The position numbers were made by a program, and so were the translations under genes. From Akkermansia muciniphila (GTDB taxonomy: Bacteria; Verrucomicrobiota; Verrucomicrobiia; Verrucomicrobiales; Akkermansiaceae): a stretch of DNA of 64,000 nucleotides. Below the pieces are notes generated by a model. The model did not search any database. It saw only the letters and a list, made by a program, of their open reading frames with translations, and had not been told where the DNA came from. Positions 34,768 to 45,167 of this stretch are shown piece after piece. The number at the start of each line of letters is the position of its first letter. The stretch's first letter is position 1. Location of the stretch: positions 1-64,000 of the forward strand of contig CAMDLP010000005.1 in the NCBI GenBank assembly GCA_945901795.1, read 5' to 3'.

Positions 34768-34771
<4 letters not shown>
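34454..34771 (+). CDS. ureB: urease beta subunit
   Basis: A 105-residue UreB. It starts [20 protein letters not shown] and contains [40 protein letters not shown] and [20 protein letters not shown], all diagnostic. It overlaps both ureA and ureC by four bases. Confidence 0.97.
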
Positions 34772-36489
<1,718 letters not shown>

Positions 36490-36498
36490 ATCCGGGCC

Positions 36499-36930
36499 AT
36501 GCATGTCATCCAGCACGCCCTCGCTACGGTCTCCGATTTGCCGCCGGAAAAGCAGATCTCCCTCGCCGCCGAGCGCCGGCTGTTTTTGAAGCGCCGCTGG
36601 AGGGGAGTCGCGGAGGACGGAACAGAGTTTGGATTCGATCTGGAAACGCGCCTCACTGATGGCTGCGTGATTTATCACCAAGCGGGAATCGACTACATCG
36701 TCCACCAGTTGCCCGAGGCCGTTTATGAAATTCCGTTGGAGTCACCTGCGCAAGCCGCGTTGGTTGCTTGGAAAGTGGGTAACCTTCACCTGCCTGCCCA
36801 GATTCTCGATCACAGCGTCCGGGTTCTGCATGATGAGGCCATGACTCAGCTCCTCGAGCGCGAGGGCTGGCCGTATACCGAACCTGATGTCGTTTTCACG
36901 CCCATGAAAGCCATGGCTCACACCCCATGA
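36499..36930 (+). CDS. ureE: urease accessory protein UreE
   Basis: A 143-residue nickel-delivery chaperone. The N-terminal beta domain contains SLAAERRLFLKRRWRGVAED. The C-terminal metal-binding domain has AWKVGNLHLPAQI and the conserved surface His in LDHSVRVLHDEAM. There is no His-rich C-terminal tail, so nickel storage is limited and delivery relies on the dimer-interface site. The stop overlaps the ureF start by four bases. Confidence 0.92.
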   Translation: MHVIQHALATVSDLPPEKQISLAAERRLFLKRRWRGVAEDGTEFGFDLETRLTDGCVIYHQAGIDYIVHQLPEAVYEIPLESPAQAALVAWKVGNLHLPAQILDHSVRVLHDEAMTQLLEREGWPYTEPDVVFTPMKAMAHTP

Positions 36931-37592
36931 CCTCCGATCCATGGCTCTGGCTGCTTCAGGCGAATGACACAGCCTATCCGTCGGGTGCTTACGCGCACTC
37001 GTTCGGCCTCGAGGAATTGGTCGAATCCGGTGTTGTTCAAACTGCGGGGGATCTTGAAAACTTCCTGCGAAAGCAAATCCTGCCCGCGCTGCTTACCTTC
37101 GAGATTCCATTCTTCGCTCGCGCCCATGCCGCTGCCTGCGCAGGAGATGTGGACGGACTTCTCGCGCTGGATGGCGAGCTCGACGCCTGGCGAATCCCGG
37201 CGGAACTGCGCGACGCCTCCCGCCGAATCGGTTCGCAACGGCTCGATCTTCTCGCGCAGCTTGATTCCAGTCCGCTTGTTCTCCGCTGTCGCGAGCGTTC
37301 GCCACGCAGCCACCATCTTGTCGTCACCGCGCTGGAGCTTTCGGGCGTTCCCGTCGGCCAGGCAGCCCGCGCGTTTGCCTTCCAGTCGATCGCCGGACTT
37401 TCCGCCGCGTCGATGAAGCTCATGCGCATCGGCCAGACAGCCTGCCAGCAAATCGTCCGCCGCACGCTCACGGAGCTCGGCGGGGAAATCGACGTTTCCC
37501 TTTCCCGGCCGGTGGACGGCTGGTTCAATCCGCTTCTCGAAATCGCCTCACTCCGCCATGCCCGCGCCCATGCAAGACTCTTCATCTCCTGA
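36927..37592 (+). CDS. ureF: urease accessory protein UreF
   Basis: A 221-residue all-helical accessory protein. Family marks are [20 protein letters not shown] (the conserved PSGAYAHS loop), [11 protein letters not shown], a central HH-x-V-T region, and [11 protein letters not shown] near the end. With UreD and UreG it forms the pre-activation complex and stimulates UreG GTP hydrolysis. It overlaps ureG by up to 35 bases. Confidence 0.93.
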   Translation: MTSDPWLWLLQANDTAYPSGAYAHSFGLEELVESGVVQTAGDLENFLRKQILPALLTFEIPFFARAHAAACAGDVDGLLALDGELDAWRIPAELRDASRRIGSQRLDLLAQLDSSPLVLRCRERSPRSHHLVVTALELSGVPVGQAARAFAFQSIAGLSAASMKLMRIGQTACQQIVRRTLTELGGEIDVSLSRPVDGWFNPLLEIASLRHARAHARLFIS

Positions 37593-38202
37593 TTTGAAAA
37601 AGCGTCCGTTCCGCCTTGGTGTCGGCGGCCCGGTCGGTTCCGGGAAGACGATGTGCGTCCTCCGCCTCAGCCAATGGCTCAAGGATGAGGTCTCGCTCGC
37701 CGTCATCACTAACGATATCTACACCCGCGAGGATGCCGAGTTCCTTCTCCGCGAGGGCGTGCTGCCGGCCGGTCGCGTCATCGGTGTGGAAACCGGCGGC
37801 TGCCCGCACACCGCGATCCGGGACGACACCAGCATGAACATGGCCGCCGTGATCGATCTCGAAAACCGCCATCCTGACCTGAAGCTCATTCTCATCGAAA
37901 GCGGCGGCGACAATCTATCCGCCACGTTTTCACCCGAACTTGTCGATGCCTACATCTACGTGATCGACGTCGCGGAAGGGGACAAGATCCCGCGCAAGGG
38001 CGGCCCGGCCATCCGGACCAGTGATCTTCTGCTCATTAATAAAACCGACCTTGCGCCGTATGTCGGGGCCGACCTCGAAGTCATGGCGCGTGATTCAAAA
38101 ATGCAGCGCGGCAATCGCCCGTTCCTGTTCGCTGATCTGAAATCCGAAAAGGGCAAGGATGACCTAATCGCCTGGTTGAAGCATGAGTATCTGTTTGTGT
38201 AA
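37558..38202 (+). CDS. ureG: urease accessory GTPase UreG
   Basis: A 214-residue SIMIBI-class GTPase that drives nickel insertion. The P-loop is [17 protein letters not shown], the metal-binding motif is CPHTAIRDD, and the G-motifs include [15 protein letters not shown] and [16 protein letters not shown]. The start may be the ATG at 37558 or, four codons later, the one at 37570; both lie inside ureF and neither has a ribosome site. ureD follows after a 48-base gap filled by an inverted repeat. Confidence 0.95.
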   Translation: MPAPMQDSSSPDLKKRPFRLGVGGPVGSGKTMCVLRLSQWLKDEVSLAVITNDIYTREDAEFLLREGVLPAGRVIGVETGGCPHTAIRDDTSMNMAAVIDLENRHPDLKLILIESGGDNLSATFSPELVDAYIYVIDVAEGDKIPRKGGPAIRTSDLLLINKTDLAPYVGADLEVMARDSKMQRGNRPFLFADLKSEKGKDDLIAWLKHEYLFV

Positions 38203-38205
38203 CTG

Positions 38206-38265
38206 GAGCGCGGAATTTATTCCGCGCGAAACCTCCAATTCTCGCGCGGAATGAATTCCGCGCTC
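38206..38265. repeat. near-perfect 24-25-bp inverted repeat overlapping the ureD start
   Basis: The left arm (38206-38229, beginning GAGCGCGGAATTTATTCCGC) and right arm (38242-38265) are reverse complements with one mismatch. Each arm is itself nearly palindromic (GCGCGGAAT-N-ATTCCGCGC), so one large hairpin or two small ones can form. The right arm contains the ureD start codon (GGAATGAATTCC). The element fills the whole ureG-ureD gap. It may reduce ureD translation or be a mobile repeat that landed at the gene start. Confidence 0.85.
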
Positions 38266-39093
38266 CCGGTGTCGGGCACCGCCCTTGACGGCCATCTGCA
38301 CCTCCGCTGCGAGAGCCGTGCCGACGGCGTGCCGTTCATCGCCCGCCAGAGTTTCCGGGCGCCGGTGCACCTCAGCAAATCTCATGTCGATCACGGGCAT
38401 CTCGTGCAAAGCATCGTTAATCCGACGGCCGGATTCTTTGATGGTGACCATCTTGAGACGGATATTCACGTAGCTCCCGGCGCGAAGCTGGTGCTCAGCA
38501 CTCCGTCGGCGTCCCGCGTCTATCGAACGCGGTCCGGCGCGGCGGCGGTGAGCTGTCAGAAGTTCCGGGTCGAGGAAAACGCCTCCCTCGAGTGGATTCC
38601 CGAGCCGTTCATCCCGCATGCCGGGGCGAGGTATGTGCAGCGCACGATGATCGACCTGCATCCGGCGGCGAGCCTGCTTTTCTTCGACTGGATCACACCC
38701 GGCCGTGTGGCGATGGGGGAGGTTTTCGCCTATCAGCATCTCGGCTGGGAGTTGGACCTGACTCTCGGGGGCAGTCTCATCGCCCGTGAGGGATACGATC
38801 TGCGGCCCGATGATGATAGCTTGGAAGCGCTTCGCGCGAAGTTCCCCGCCGCGCATTATCTCTCGGTTTATGCCGCCGGGGAGATGGCTGCAAATTGGCC
38901 GGTGGAAGCGCTGGATGCGCTGAAATCGGAAGATACCTATCTCGGCCATGGACCGCTCGCGGGCGGCGTTCACGTGATTCGCGCGCTGTGCCGCGACAGT
39001 CTTGCCACCCGCAAGCTGCTGGGGACGCTGCGTCCCTTGCTTTACGTCGCGGCCGGCTCGAGGCCGCCCGCACTGGGCCGGATATTTTGTTAG
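38251..39093 (+). CDS. ureD: urease accessory protein UreD (UreH)
   Basis: A 280-residue scaffold for urease activation. Family marks are HLHLRCESRADGVPFIARQS, VNPTAGFFDGDHLETDIHVA, LVLSTPSASRVYR, and LEWIPEPFIPHAGARY with the conserved WxPEPxIPF-like stretch. The start ATG at 38251 lies in the right arm of the inverted repeat, so the first residues (MNSALP) come from the repeat. No better start is visible downstream before the conserved region. The last four bases overlap the convergent HAD gene. Confidence 0.9.
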   Translation: MNSALPVSGTALDGHLHLRCESRADGVPFIARQSFRAPVHLSKSHVDHGHLVQSIVNPTAGFFDGDHLETDIHVAPGAKLVLSTPSASRVYRTRSGAAAVSCQKFRVEENASLEWIPEPFIPHAGARYVQRTMIDLHPAASLLFFDWITPGRVAMGEVFAYQHLGWELDLTLGGSLIAREGYDLRPDDDSLEALRAKFPAAHYLSVYAAGEMAANWPVEALDALKSEDTYLGHGPLAGGVHVIRALCRDSLATRKLLGTLRPLLYVAAGSRPPALGRIFC

Positions 39094-39905
39094 TCTTCCT
39101 GGATTTGGTGCCGGAGGAAATAGTGCCGCACGGCCTCGATGGAGCCGCGGCCGTGGGCGGCCTGGGTGATGAGGCCGCCGGTGGCGGTGACTTTGTCCCG
39201 GACGGCGGCGATCGCATTGGCCGGGCAGGCGGTCATCGCTGCGTGGGCGGGGTCGAGCATTTCGAGATCGTTGTGGCTGTCGCCGATGGCAAAGCAAGCG
39301 GCGGCGGTCAGGCTGTAGTGTTTGGCGACCTGACTCAGGCTGCTGCCTTTCTGGAAATCCCGGTGGCCGAAACGCAGGTAGATCGAGTTCCGCTGCCAGG
39401 TGAGGTGGGGCTCGGCGGCGACGAGAGGTTCGATGCGGTCGACGATCCATTCCATTTCCTCCTCGGACTGGGAGATGACGCCTGCGGGTTCGCCGGTCAT
39501 TGCGATCCATTGCGCGCCGGTGTGTTGCTCGACCTGCTGGCGGATGTGGCTCAGGAGCTTGCGGGTGTGCTTGAAGAGGTCGTCGATTTCCTTCTCACAG
39601 AGTTTGTTCCATTTCAGGTGGGGAAGCCAGCGTCCGGAAGAGTTAGGGAAATGGATTTCACGTTCGCGGGCGACCACCCAGTCCGGCAGGAAAGGGAAGC
39701 TGCTTTCCATGAATCCCTCGACCATGTGCTCCATGGAGCGGCCGGTGTTGATGCCCCAGATCACGCCTTGTTTCTCGCGGAGTTTGCGGATGAGTGTGAA
39801 GAACTCGACAGGCACAGGCGGGTTTCCCGCCGCGTGGTGCAAGGTCCCGTCGAAATCGAATGAGAGGACTGCCGATGGCTGGGGCGGAGGTGGGAGGGTG
39901 GTCAT
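39090..39905 (-). CDS. HAD-superfamily (Cof/sucrose-phosphatase-like) hydrolase
   Basis: A 271-residue class IIB HAD phosphatase. Motif I is LSFDFDGTLHH (D-x-D), motif II is GINTGRS, the Lys motif lies in FQKGSSLSQVAKHY, and motif IV is CFAIGDSHNDLEML. The cap sits between motifs II and III, as in sugar phosphatases and sucrose-phosphate phosphatase. The substrate is not determined. It converges on ureD with a four-base overlap. Confidence 0.85.
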   Translation of the reverse strand: MTTLPPPPQPSAVLSFDFDGTLHHAAGNPPVPVEFFTLIRKLREKQGVIWGINTGRSMEHMVEGFMESSFPFLPDWVVAREREIHFPNSSGRWLPHLKWNKLCEKEIDDLFKHTRKLLSHIRQQVEQHTGAQWIAMTGEPAGVISQSEEEMEWIVDRIEPLVAAEPHLTWQRNSIYLRFGHRDFQKGSSLSQVAKHYSLTAAACFAIGDSHNDLEMLDPAHAAMTACPANAIAAVRDKVTATGGLITQAAHGRGSIEAVRHYFLRHQIQED

Positions 39906-39936
39906 AAATGAATGACGCGGCGACCGATGATCGCCT

Positions 39937-40545
39937 CTACATCAGAAGCGCGATCTGCTCGCCGGGGCCGTGGACGCCTTCGATGAGGATGCCCTCGACG
40001 TCAGCGGTTTTCGACGGGCCGGTGCACCAGATGATGTTCGGGCTGTCGCCGAAGGCGGCGATGGCGTCCGGGATGGTGCGGTGGATTTCCGAGCGCTCGA
40101 GCACGGCGACGTGGACCCACGGCGAGAGGGCGGCGAGGCGGCTGGACGTGCGGTTGTCGTCGATGATGACGGAGCCGGACTCCGCGATGGCTCCGGTGGC
40201 GCGGGTGATGCCGAATTGATAGTCGTCGTAGCGGTCGCGGTGATATTCGGTTTCCACGGTCAGTCCGGCGGCGGCGAGTTGGCTGCCGACGGCGTCGTAG
40301 AGCGCGGGATCGCAGTAGCCGTGAAGTTGCTTGGTTTCCAGAAGGAAAGCGACGAGTTCGGCGGTGGAGGTCATCGTCTTGCCATTCACGTATTTGAAAT
40401 TGCGTGAAAAGATTTCCCAGAGGTCGCTGCCTTCCAACTTCGGAAGCGAGTGGACGAGTGACATGTCGTAGTCCGGATAGGCCGCTTTGGTTTTCAAAGC
40501 GGCGTTGGCGGATTCGATTTTGGCGAAGATGTCGGCGCGGGACAT
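39937..40545 (-). CDS. lutC: LUD-domain protein LutC
   Basis: A 202-residue LUD-domain protein of the lactate-utilisation complex LutABC, which oxidises L-lactate to pyruvate. Marks include ITRATGAIAESGSVIIDD and IIWCTGPSKTADVEGILIEG ending GVHGPGEQIALLM. The start MSRADIFAKIESAN was chosen. The frame continues upstream but only within metY. metY ends eight bases upstream, and lutB lies beyond it, so lutC is split from its partners by metY. Confidence 0.88.
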   Translation of the reverse strand: MSRADIFAKIESANAALKTKAAYPDYDMSLVHSLPKLEGSDLWEIFSRNFKYVNGKTMTSTAELVAFLLETKQLHGYCDPALYDAVGSQLAAAGLTVETEYHRDRYDDYQFGITRATGAIAESGSVIIDDNRTSSRLAALSPWVHVAVLERSEIHRTIPDAIAAFGDSPNIIWCTGPSKTADVEGILIEGVHGPGEQIALLM

Positions 40546-40553
40546 GCTGGATT

Positions 40554-41834
40554 TCAGTGGGCGGTGGCGAGGGCTTGGTCGAGATCGGCGAGGATGTCGT
40601 CGATGTGTTCGATGCCGACGGAGAGTCGGATGAGCTCGGGCGGAATGCCGGCGGCAAGCAGTTGCTCCTGGCTGAGCTGCGAGTGGGTGGTGGTCGCCGG
40701 GTGGATCGCGAGCGACTTTGCGTCGCCGACGTTGGCGAGGTGTTTGAAGAGCTTGAGGGAGTCGATGAATTTTGTTCCCGCAGAGGCACCGCCCTTGATG
40801 CCGAAGACGACCATTGAGCCGCCTTTGCCGCGGAGGTATTTGTCGTTGAGCGCGGCCTGGCTGTCGCCGGGCAGGCCGGGGAAGCGGACCCACTCGACGG
40901 CAGGATGGGCTTGCAGGTGCTTGGCGACGGCGAGGGAATTCTCGCAATGCCGCTCCATCCGGAGGGGCAGGGTTTCGATGCCTTGGAGCGATTGCCAGGC
41001 GTTGTCGGGCGAGAGGCAGGCGCCGAGGTTGCGCAACGGGCCGGTGCGCATTCTCAAAATATAGGCGAGCGGCGCAAGTGGCGCGGGCAGGTCGTGGCCC
41101 CACCGGAGACCGTGATAGGAGCCGTCGGCTTCGTCGAAAAGCGGATGTTTGCCGCCGGCCCAGTTGAATTTCCCGGAGTCGATGACGATGCCGCCGATGC
41201 TGGTGCCGTGGCCGCCGAGCCACTTGGTAAGCGAGTGGACGACAATGTCCGCACCGTGCTCGATCGGTTTGGTGAGGTAAGGCGTGGAGAAGGTGGAATC
41301 GACGATGAGCGGCAGGCCGTGGACGTGGGCGATTTTTGAAATCGCCTCGATGTCGGAGATTTCCAGCGATGGATTCGAAACGGACTCGCAGAACAGCGCG
41401 CGGGTCTTGCCGTCGATGGCGGCGGCGAAATTTTCCGGGTTGTTGGAATCCACGAAGCGGACCTCGATGCCGAGCGCGGGCAGGATGTTTTTGAACTGCG
41501 TGTAAGTGCCACCGTAGAGGTTCCGGGCGGAGACGATGTTGTCGCCGGCTTGGGCGAGATTGATGATCGAGTAGAAAATCGCCGAGGTGCCGGAGGAGAC
41601 GGCGAGGCCGGCGGCACCGCCTTCGAGCGCCGCGACGCGCTGCTCGAGCACGTCGTGGGTGGGGTTCATCAGGCGGGTGTAGATGTTCCCGAGTTCGCGC
41701 AGGGCGAAGAGATTGGCGGCGTGCTCGGTGTTTTTGAAAACGTAGGACGCGGTCCGGTAGATCGGAACCGCGCAGGCCTGGGTGGTGGGATCCGAGGAAT
41801 AACCGGCGTGAAGGCAGAGGGTTTCGAGTTTCAT
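40554..41834 (-). CDS. metY: O-acetylhomoserine sulfhydrylase (Cys/Met PLP enzyme)
   Basis: A 426-residue PLP-dependent enzyme that makes homocysteine from O-acetylhomoserine and sulfide. The start MKLETLCLHAGYSSDPTTQA and YTRLMNPTHDVLEQRVAALE are typical of MetY, and the PLP lysine is in VVHSLTKWLGGHGTSIGG. The length is that of MetY rather than MetB. It is located between lutB (four-base overlap) and lutC (eight-base gap), so it is transcribed with the lactate operon. Confidence 0.92.
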   Translation of the reverse strand: MKLETLCLHAGYSSDPTTQACAVPIYRTASYVFKNTEHAANLFALRELGNIYTRLMNPTHDVLEQRVAALEGGAAGLAVSSGTSAIFYSIINLAQAGDNIVSARNLYGGTYTQFKNILPALGIEVRFVDSNNPENFAAAIDGKTRALFCESVSNPSLEISDIEAISKIAHVHGLPLIVDSTFSTPYLTKPIEHGADIVVHSLTKWLGGHGTSIGGIVIDSGKFNWAGGKHPLFDEADGSYHGLRWGHDLPAPLAPLAYILRMRTGPLRNLGACLSPDNAWQSLQGIETLPLRMERHCENSLAVAKHLQAHPAVEWVRFPGLPGDSQAALNDKYLRGKGGSMVVFGIKGGASAGTKFIDSLKLFKHLANVGDAKSLAIHPATTTHSQLSQEQLLAAGIPPELIRLSVGIEHIDDILADLDQALATAH

Positions 41835-43234
41835 GATTTGTGAACGGGCTTGCGGTTTTTCATCCACTTGCGGAAGTCGCCGCCGTGGGAATCCGGCAGG
41901 GTGCGCTGGCCTAACCAGTCTTGCAGCGGCTTGATCGGGGCGACTTGGATGGGCAGGTGGTTCATCGCCTTGCTCATGGTCATCGCGGTGCGCCAGAGCG
42001 ACGGCGAGGTGGCCAGCACGGCGAACGGCGACATCGGAATGGCGGCAGGGGAGTGGATGTGCTCGCGGTGGGCTTTGTCGCGCAGCCGAAGCAGCAAGTC
42101 CGGGATCGGGATATCCACCGGACAGACTTCGTTGCAGGCACCGCAGAGGGATGAGGCTTTCGGGAGGTCGGCGAGTTCCGGGAAACGGCTGCCGAAGAGG
42201 ATGGGTGATAGAACCGCGCCGACGGGGCCGCCGTAGGTGGAGCGGTAGGCGTGGCCGGAGGCTTGTCGATAGACCGGACAGACGTTCTGGCAGGCGCCGC
42301 AGCGGATGCAGCGGAGGATTTCCTTGCAGTTCGAGGCGAGCACGTCGGTGCGGCCGTTGTCCATGAAGACGACGTGCATGTGTTCCGGGCCATCCGGCTG
42401 GTTGGCGGATTTCCGGCCGTTGATGAACTCGGTGTAAACGGTGAGCTGCTGGCCGGTGGCGGAGCGGCTTAGCAGATTCAGGAAAACCGCGAGGTCCTTC
42501 TCCTGCGGGATGATTTTCTCGATGCCGACAAGCGCGATGTGCACGCCGACGGGAGCCATGCCGAAGCGGGAGTTGCCCTCGTTGGTGATGAGCGCGAGCC
42601 GGCCGGTGTCGGCGCAGACGAAGTTCGCCCCGGTGATGCCGGCCTGCGCCTGCATGTATTTTTTCCGCAGATAGACGCGGGCGCGGCGGGTGATGGTTTC
42701 CGGATCATCGTTGTAATCGGCGGCGATGCCCTCGCGGAGGAAGGTCTCGGCGATTTCGCGGCGGTTCTTGTGGATGATCGGCTTGACGATGTGCGAGGGC
42801 TCGTCGCCGTCGAGCTGGATGATGAACTCGCCGAGGTCGGACTCCAAGCACTCGACGCCGTTTTCGATGAGGAACGGATTGAGGTGGATTTCCTCGGCCG
42901 CCATCGACTTGGACTTGGTGAGCTGGGTGACGCCGTGGCCTTGCAGGATGGATAGAATCGTCTGCCGCGCATCCTCGTCGGTGGAGGCGAAATGGACGTT
43001 TACTCCCCGGGAAACGAGCGCCTGCTCGGCCTTGGCGAGATAATCGCCGAGGTGGTGGAGCGTGTGGTCCTTGATGGAGGCCGCGAGTTTCCGCAACGCG
43101 TCGGGATCCGGGTAGTCCTTGTGGAGGACCTGATAGCGCTTGTTGGTGCCGGCTGCGGATCCGCTGATGACGGATTGCTGTTTTTCGTCAGAGATGTTCC
43201 GGGCGTAGTCGTCGATGAGTTGGGTGCCGATCAT
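41831..43234 (-). CDS. lutB: iron-sulfur protein LutB
   Basis: A 467-residue LutB with an N-terminal LUD-like domain (about 1-290) containing KSKSMAAEEIHLN and FVCADTGRLALITNEGNSR. It is followed by two 4Fe-4S motifs, CIRCGACQNVCPVY and CGACNEVCPVDIP, and a C-terminal helical region. It passes electrons from lactate oxidation together with LutA and LutC. The start ATG at 43234 overlaps the lutA stop by four bases; the longer open frame upstream is not needed. Confidence 0.93.
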   Translation of the reverse strand: MIGTQLIDDYARNISDEKQQSVISGSAAGTNKRYQVLHKDYPDPDALRKLAASIKDHTLHHLGDYLAKAEQALVSRGVNVHFASTDEDARQTILSILQGHGVTQLTKSKSMAAEEIHLNPFLIENGVECLESDLGEFIIQLDGDEPSHIVKPIIHKNRREIAETFLREGIAADYNDDPETITRRARVYLRKKYMQAQAGITGANFVCADTGRLALITNEGNSRFGMAPVGVHIALVGIEKIIPQEKDLAVFLNLLSRSATGQQLTVYTEFINGRKSANQPDGPEHMHVVFMDNGRTDVLASNCKEILRCIRCGACQNVCPVYRQASGHAYRSTYGGPVGAVLSPILFGSRFPELADLPKASSLCGACNEVCPVDIPIPDLLLRLRDKAHREHIHSPAAIPMSPFAVLATSPSLWRTAMTMSKAMNHLPIQVAPIKPLQDWLGQRTLPDSHGGDFRKWMKNRKPVHKS

Positions 43235-43983
43235 GGGAGTGTGTCGCGGAGGACTTGGATGGCGTGCAGGTGTGTGATCGGGCGGCCCTGGGTCCGGGCG
43301 AGTCCGCTGAGGTGCATCAGGCAGGACATGTCGATGCCGACGAGCAGGTCCGGCTGGATTTCGAGAATCCTGTCGAGCTTGAGGTTCCCCATCTTTCCGG
43401 AAATGTGCGGGAAGGTGACGGAAAACGTCCCGCCGAAGCCGCAGCATTGTTCGGCCTCGCCGAAAGGGACGACCTCCGCGTTTTCGATGGAGGCAAGCAG
43501 CGTGCGGACCGCTTCGCCAGTGCCGGTGCCGCGGGCGTGGCAGGAGCGGTGGAACGCCAGACGGGTGGATTTTCCGAATTTTCCGGGCCAGGTCTTGATG
43601 CCTAAGCCGTTATAAATGAAGTCCATGACTTCCCACGTGCGGTTGGCGAGGGAGGTGATGGCGGGGTCCGGGTTCTCCTCGAACTGGAGGAGGTTGCCGT
43701 GGAAATTCATCGCCGCGCAGGAGCCGGACGGGACGATGACGGGCAGTTCGCCAGCGAAAACGGAGGCGGTGTGGCGGGCGACTTTGCGCGAGGCGGTCCA
43801 GTCGCCGGAGTTGAAGGCCGGTTGGCCGCAGCAGGTCTGGTTGTCCGGGAATTCGACGGAAATGCCGAGGTGTTCGAGGACTTCGACGGTCGCCTTGGCG
43901 GTGTCGTCGTAGAAAGCGTCGCAAAGGCAGGTGCCCATGAGGAGCACGCGTTTGTTGAGAGGGCGGGCGATCGGGTTGGCCAT
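43231..43983 (-). CDS. lutA: iron-sulfur oxidoreductase LutA
   Basis: 250 residues with two CCG cysteine-rich domains: NQTCCGQPAFNSGD and, later, QCCGFGGTFSV, with SGSCAAMN and FHRSCHARGTG as the paired cysteine segments. This is the layout of LutA/GlpC-type subunits that bind Fe-S clusters for lactate (or glycolate) oxidation. It is the first gene of lutA-lutB-metY-lutC. The start is ATG at 43983; the ECF sigma remnant ends 21 bases upstream. Confidence 0.92.
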   Translation of the reverse strand: MANPIARPLNKRVLLMGTCLCDAFYDDTAKATVEVLEHLGISVEFPDNQTCCGQPAFNSGDWTASRKVARHTASVFAGELPVIVPSGSCAAMNFHGNLLQFEENPDPAITSLANRTWEVMDFIYNGLGIKTWPGKFGKSTRLAFHRSCHARGTGTGEAVRTLLASIENAEVVPFGEAEQCCGFGGTFSVTFPHISGKMGNLKLDRILEIQPDLLVGIDMSCLMHLSGLARTQGRPITHLHAIQVLRDTLP

Positions 43984-44004
43984 GGAAAGATTGTTTCCCG
44001 CAGG

Positions 44005-44619
44005 CTAGGGCTTGGGAACGTGGCCGCAACCCGGAAAAGCAAATTGTTCGGATTTTCGCCTGCTCGCAGGAACCGACGTCATCCGCGGCGTGGACGGCGA
44101 ACACGCGGCCGCTGATGAGGACTTCCGCACCGGTGAGTTGGGCGACTTTGGCGGCTTGAGTGGGAGTGACGGCGTCATGCCATCGACGAACCGCAGCAGG
44201 AGGATTTCGCGGTGATCCGCGCTGAGGTCGGCGACGATCTGCTGGAAGTCGCCGTGTCCTGAGGGCGCGTCGTCAGGAGCGGCGAGCTGGTCGAGCGCGG
44301 CCGTGCCGGTTTCCCCGCCGATGAAGCGGCGGGAACCGCGCAGCGCGGCAAGCGCGAGATTGCGGACGGCTGGGTAGAGGAAGGTCCGTAGCTCGCAGCG
44401 CAGTTCGAAACCGGGGAACTTGCCGAGGAAATAACGGAAAACCTCCTGCACCACGTCCTGCGCGAGGTGCTCGCTGCCACTGCTCCGGCAGGCCATGCGG
44501 AACACCCACTCGCGATGGCGGTGATAGAGTCGCTCGAACGCCTGCTCGTCGCCCGCATTGATTCGGGCTATCAGTTTATGATCGTTGGCGGAATCGCCGG
44601 GTGGATGCGGGGCTGTCAA
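44005..44619 (-). pseudogene. ECF sigma factor with lost region 4
   Basis: A 204-codon frame. The first 145 residues are a normal ECF sigma factor: region 2 has DEQAFERLYHRHREWVFRMA and AQDVVQEVFRYFLGKFPGF, followed by the linker and the start of region 4, DHREILLLRFVDGMT. After this the frame reads only Pro/Ser/Arg-rich sequence, and the helix-turn-helix of region 4 is absent. In another frame the same DNA reads like a different protein (see the remnant at 44090-44176). Without region 4 it cannot recognise a -35 element. Confidence 0.65.
44090..44176 (-). pseudogene. remnant resembling a CsgG/LpoB-type lipoprotein domain
   Basis: Out of frame with the sigma gene, the minus strand reads DAVTPTQAAKVAQLTGAEVL followed by ISGRVFAV. 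The form AAK(I/V)xxLTGA(E/D)VL(I/V)SGRxFxV is a strand-helix-strand piece common in CsgG- and LpoB-like proteins. It begins exactly where sigma similarity ends (near 44176), so two broken genes appear to be joined here. The identification is by memory only. Confidence 0.35.
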
Positions 44620-44702
44620 GGTGGCTGGCGGGTGTCAGGCGAGGAAGTCCGCCCCTGTTTAAGTGCGGGATCGCATGAAAAGGTTTAATGAAAACAGCCT
44701 GC

Positions 44703-45167
44703 TCAGCGAAACAAGCGCGGGTCCGGTCGGAATTGTTGGAACGGGCCGATCTGGATGCGCGGAAAATGCGAGTGGGCTGGATTGAGCAGATAGTTCCATT
44801 CACCCGGCGTTACGACCGAGGGCACGGCGAGGGCGGCGCTGCGCATCGAGCGCAGCCAGACGTCTCCCACGGCCCGCGAGATCGGGCCGGCTTCGTCATG
44901 GTTCCAGCCGCTGGCAAGAGTGGTGGGGTTTACGGTTTCCACTGAATCATGCGGGATTTCTATCGGGATCCATGAAAACAGGCGGGCGAACACCTCGGGA
45001 TCCTCCAGATGGACCAGCACCTCCAAGGTTGCTAGAGACAACGATGAGGACGCGTAAACCACGGAGTTTCCAAGAGAATTCCAGCGGCCGCCGTTCAGTC
45101 GCGCGCCCTCGCCGGTGAAAGCGGTGGACAGGTGCTTCGTCTTGCAGAGGCGGAAGGCCCGGATCAT
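44703..45167 (-). CDS. RES-domain toxin (NAD+-degrading)
   Basis: A 154-residue RES-domain protein. The motif RLNGGRWNSLGNSVVYASSS carries the conserved Arg and Tyr of the NAD+-binding site, and later SLATLEVLVHL supplies the conserved Glu. RES toxins deplete NAD+ when free of antitoxin. The start overlaps the antitoxin stop by four bases (ATGA), the standard antitoxin-first order. The full length suggests activity. Confidence 0.9.
   Translation of the reverse strand: MIRAFRLCKTKHLSTAFTGEGARLNGGRWNSLGNSVVYASSSLSLATLEVLVHLEDPEVFARLFSWIPIEIPHDSVETVNPTTLASGWNHDEAGPISRAVGDVWLRSMRSAALAVPSVVTPGEWNYLLNPAHSHFPRIQIGPFQQFRPDPRLFR

Noticed and set aside
38251..39093. ureD as a pseudogene because of the repeat at its start
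   Set aside because: The frame is complete with all UreD motifs and a normal length; only the first few residues come from the repeat.
43610..44104. 164-codon minus-strand open frame overlapping lutA and the sigma gene
   Set aside because: Its part over lutA is a shadow; only the short stretch before it (44090-44176) looks like protein and is reported as a remnant.
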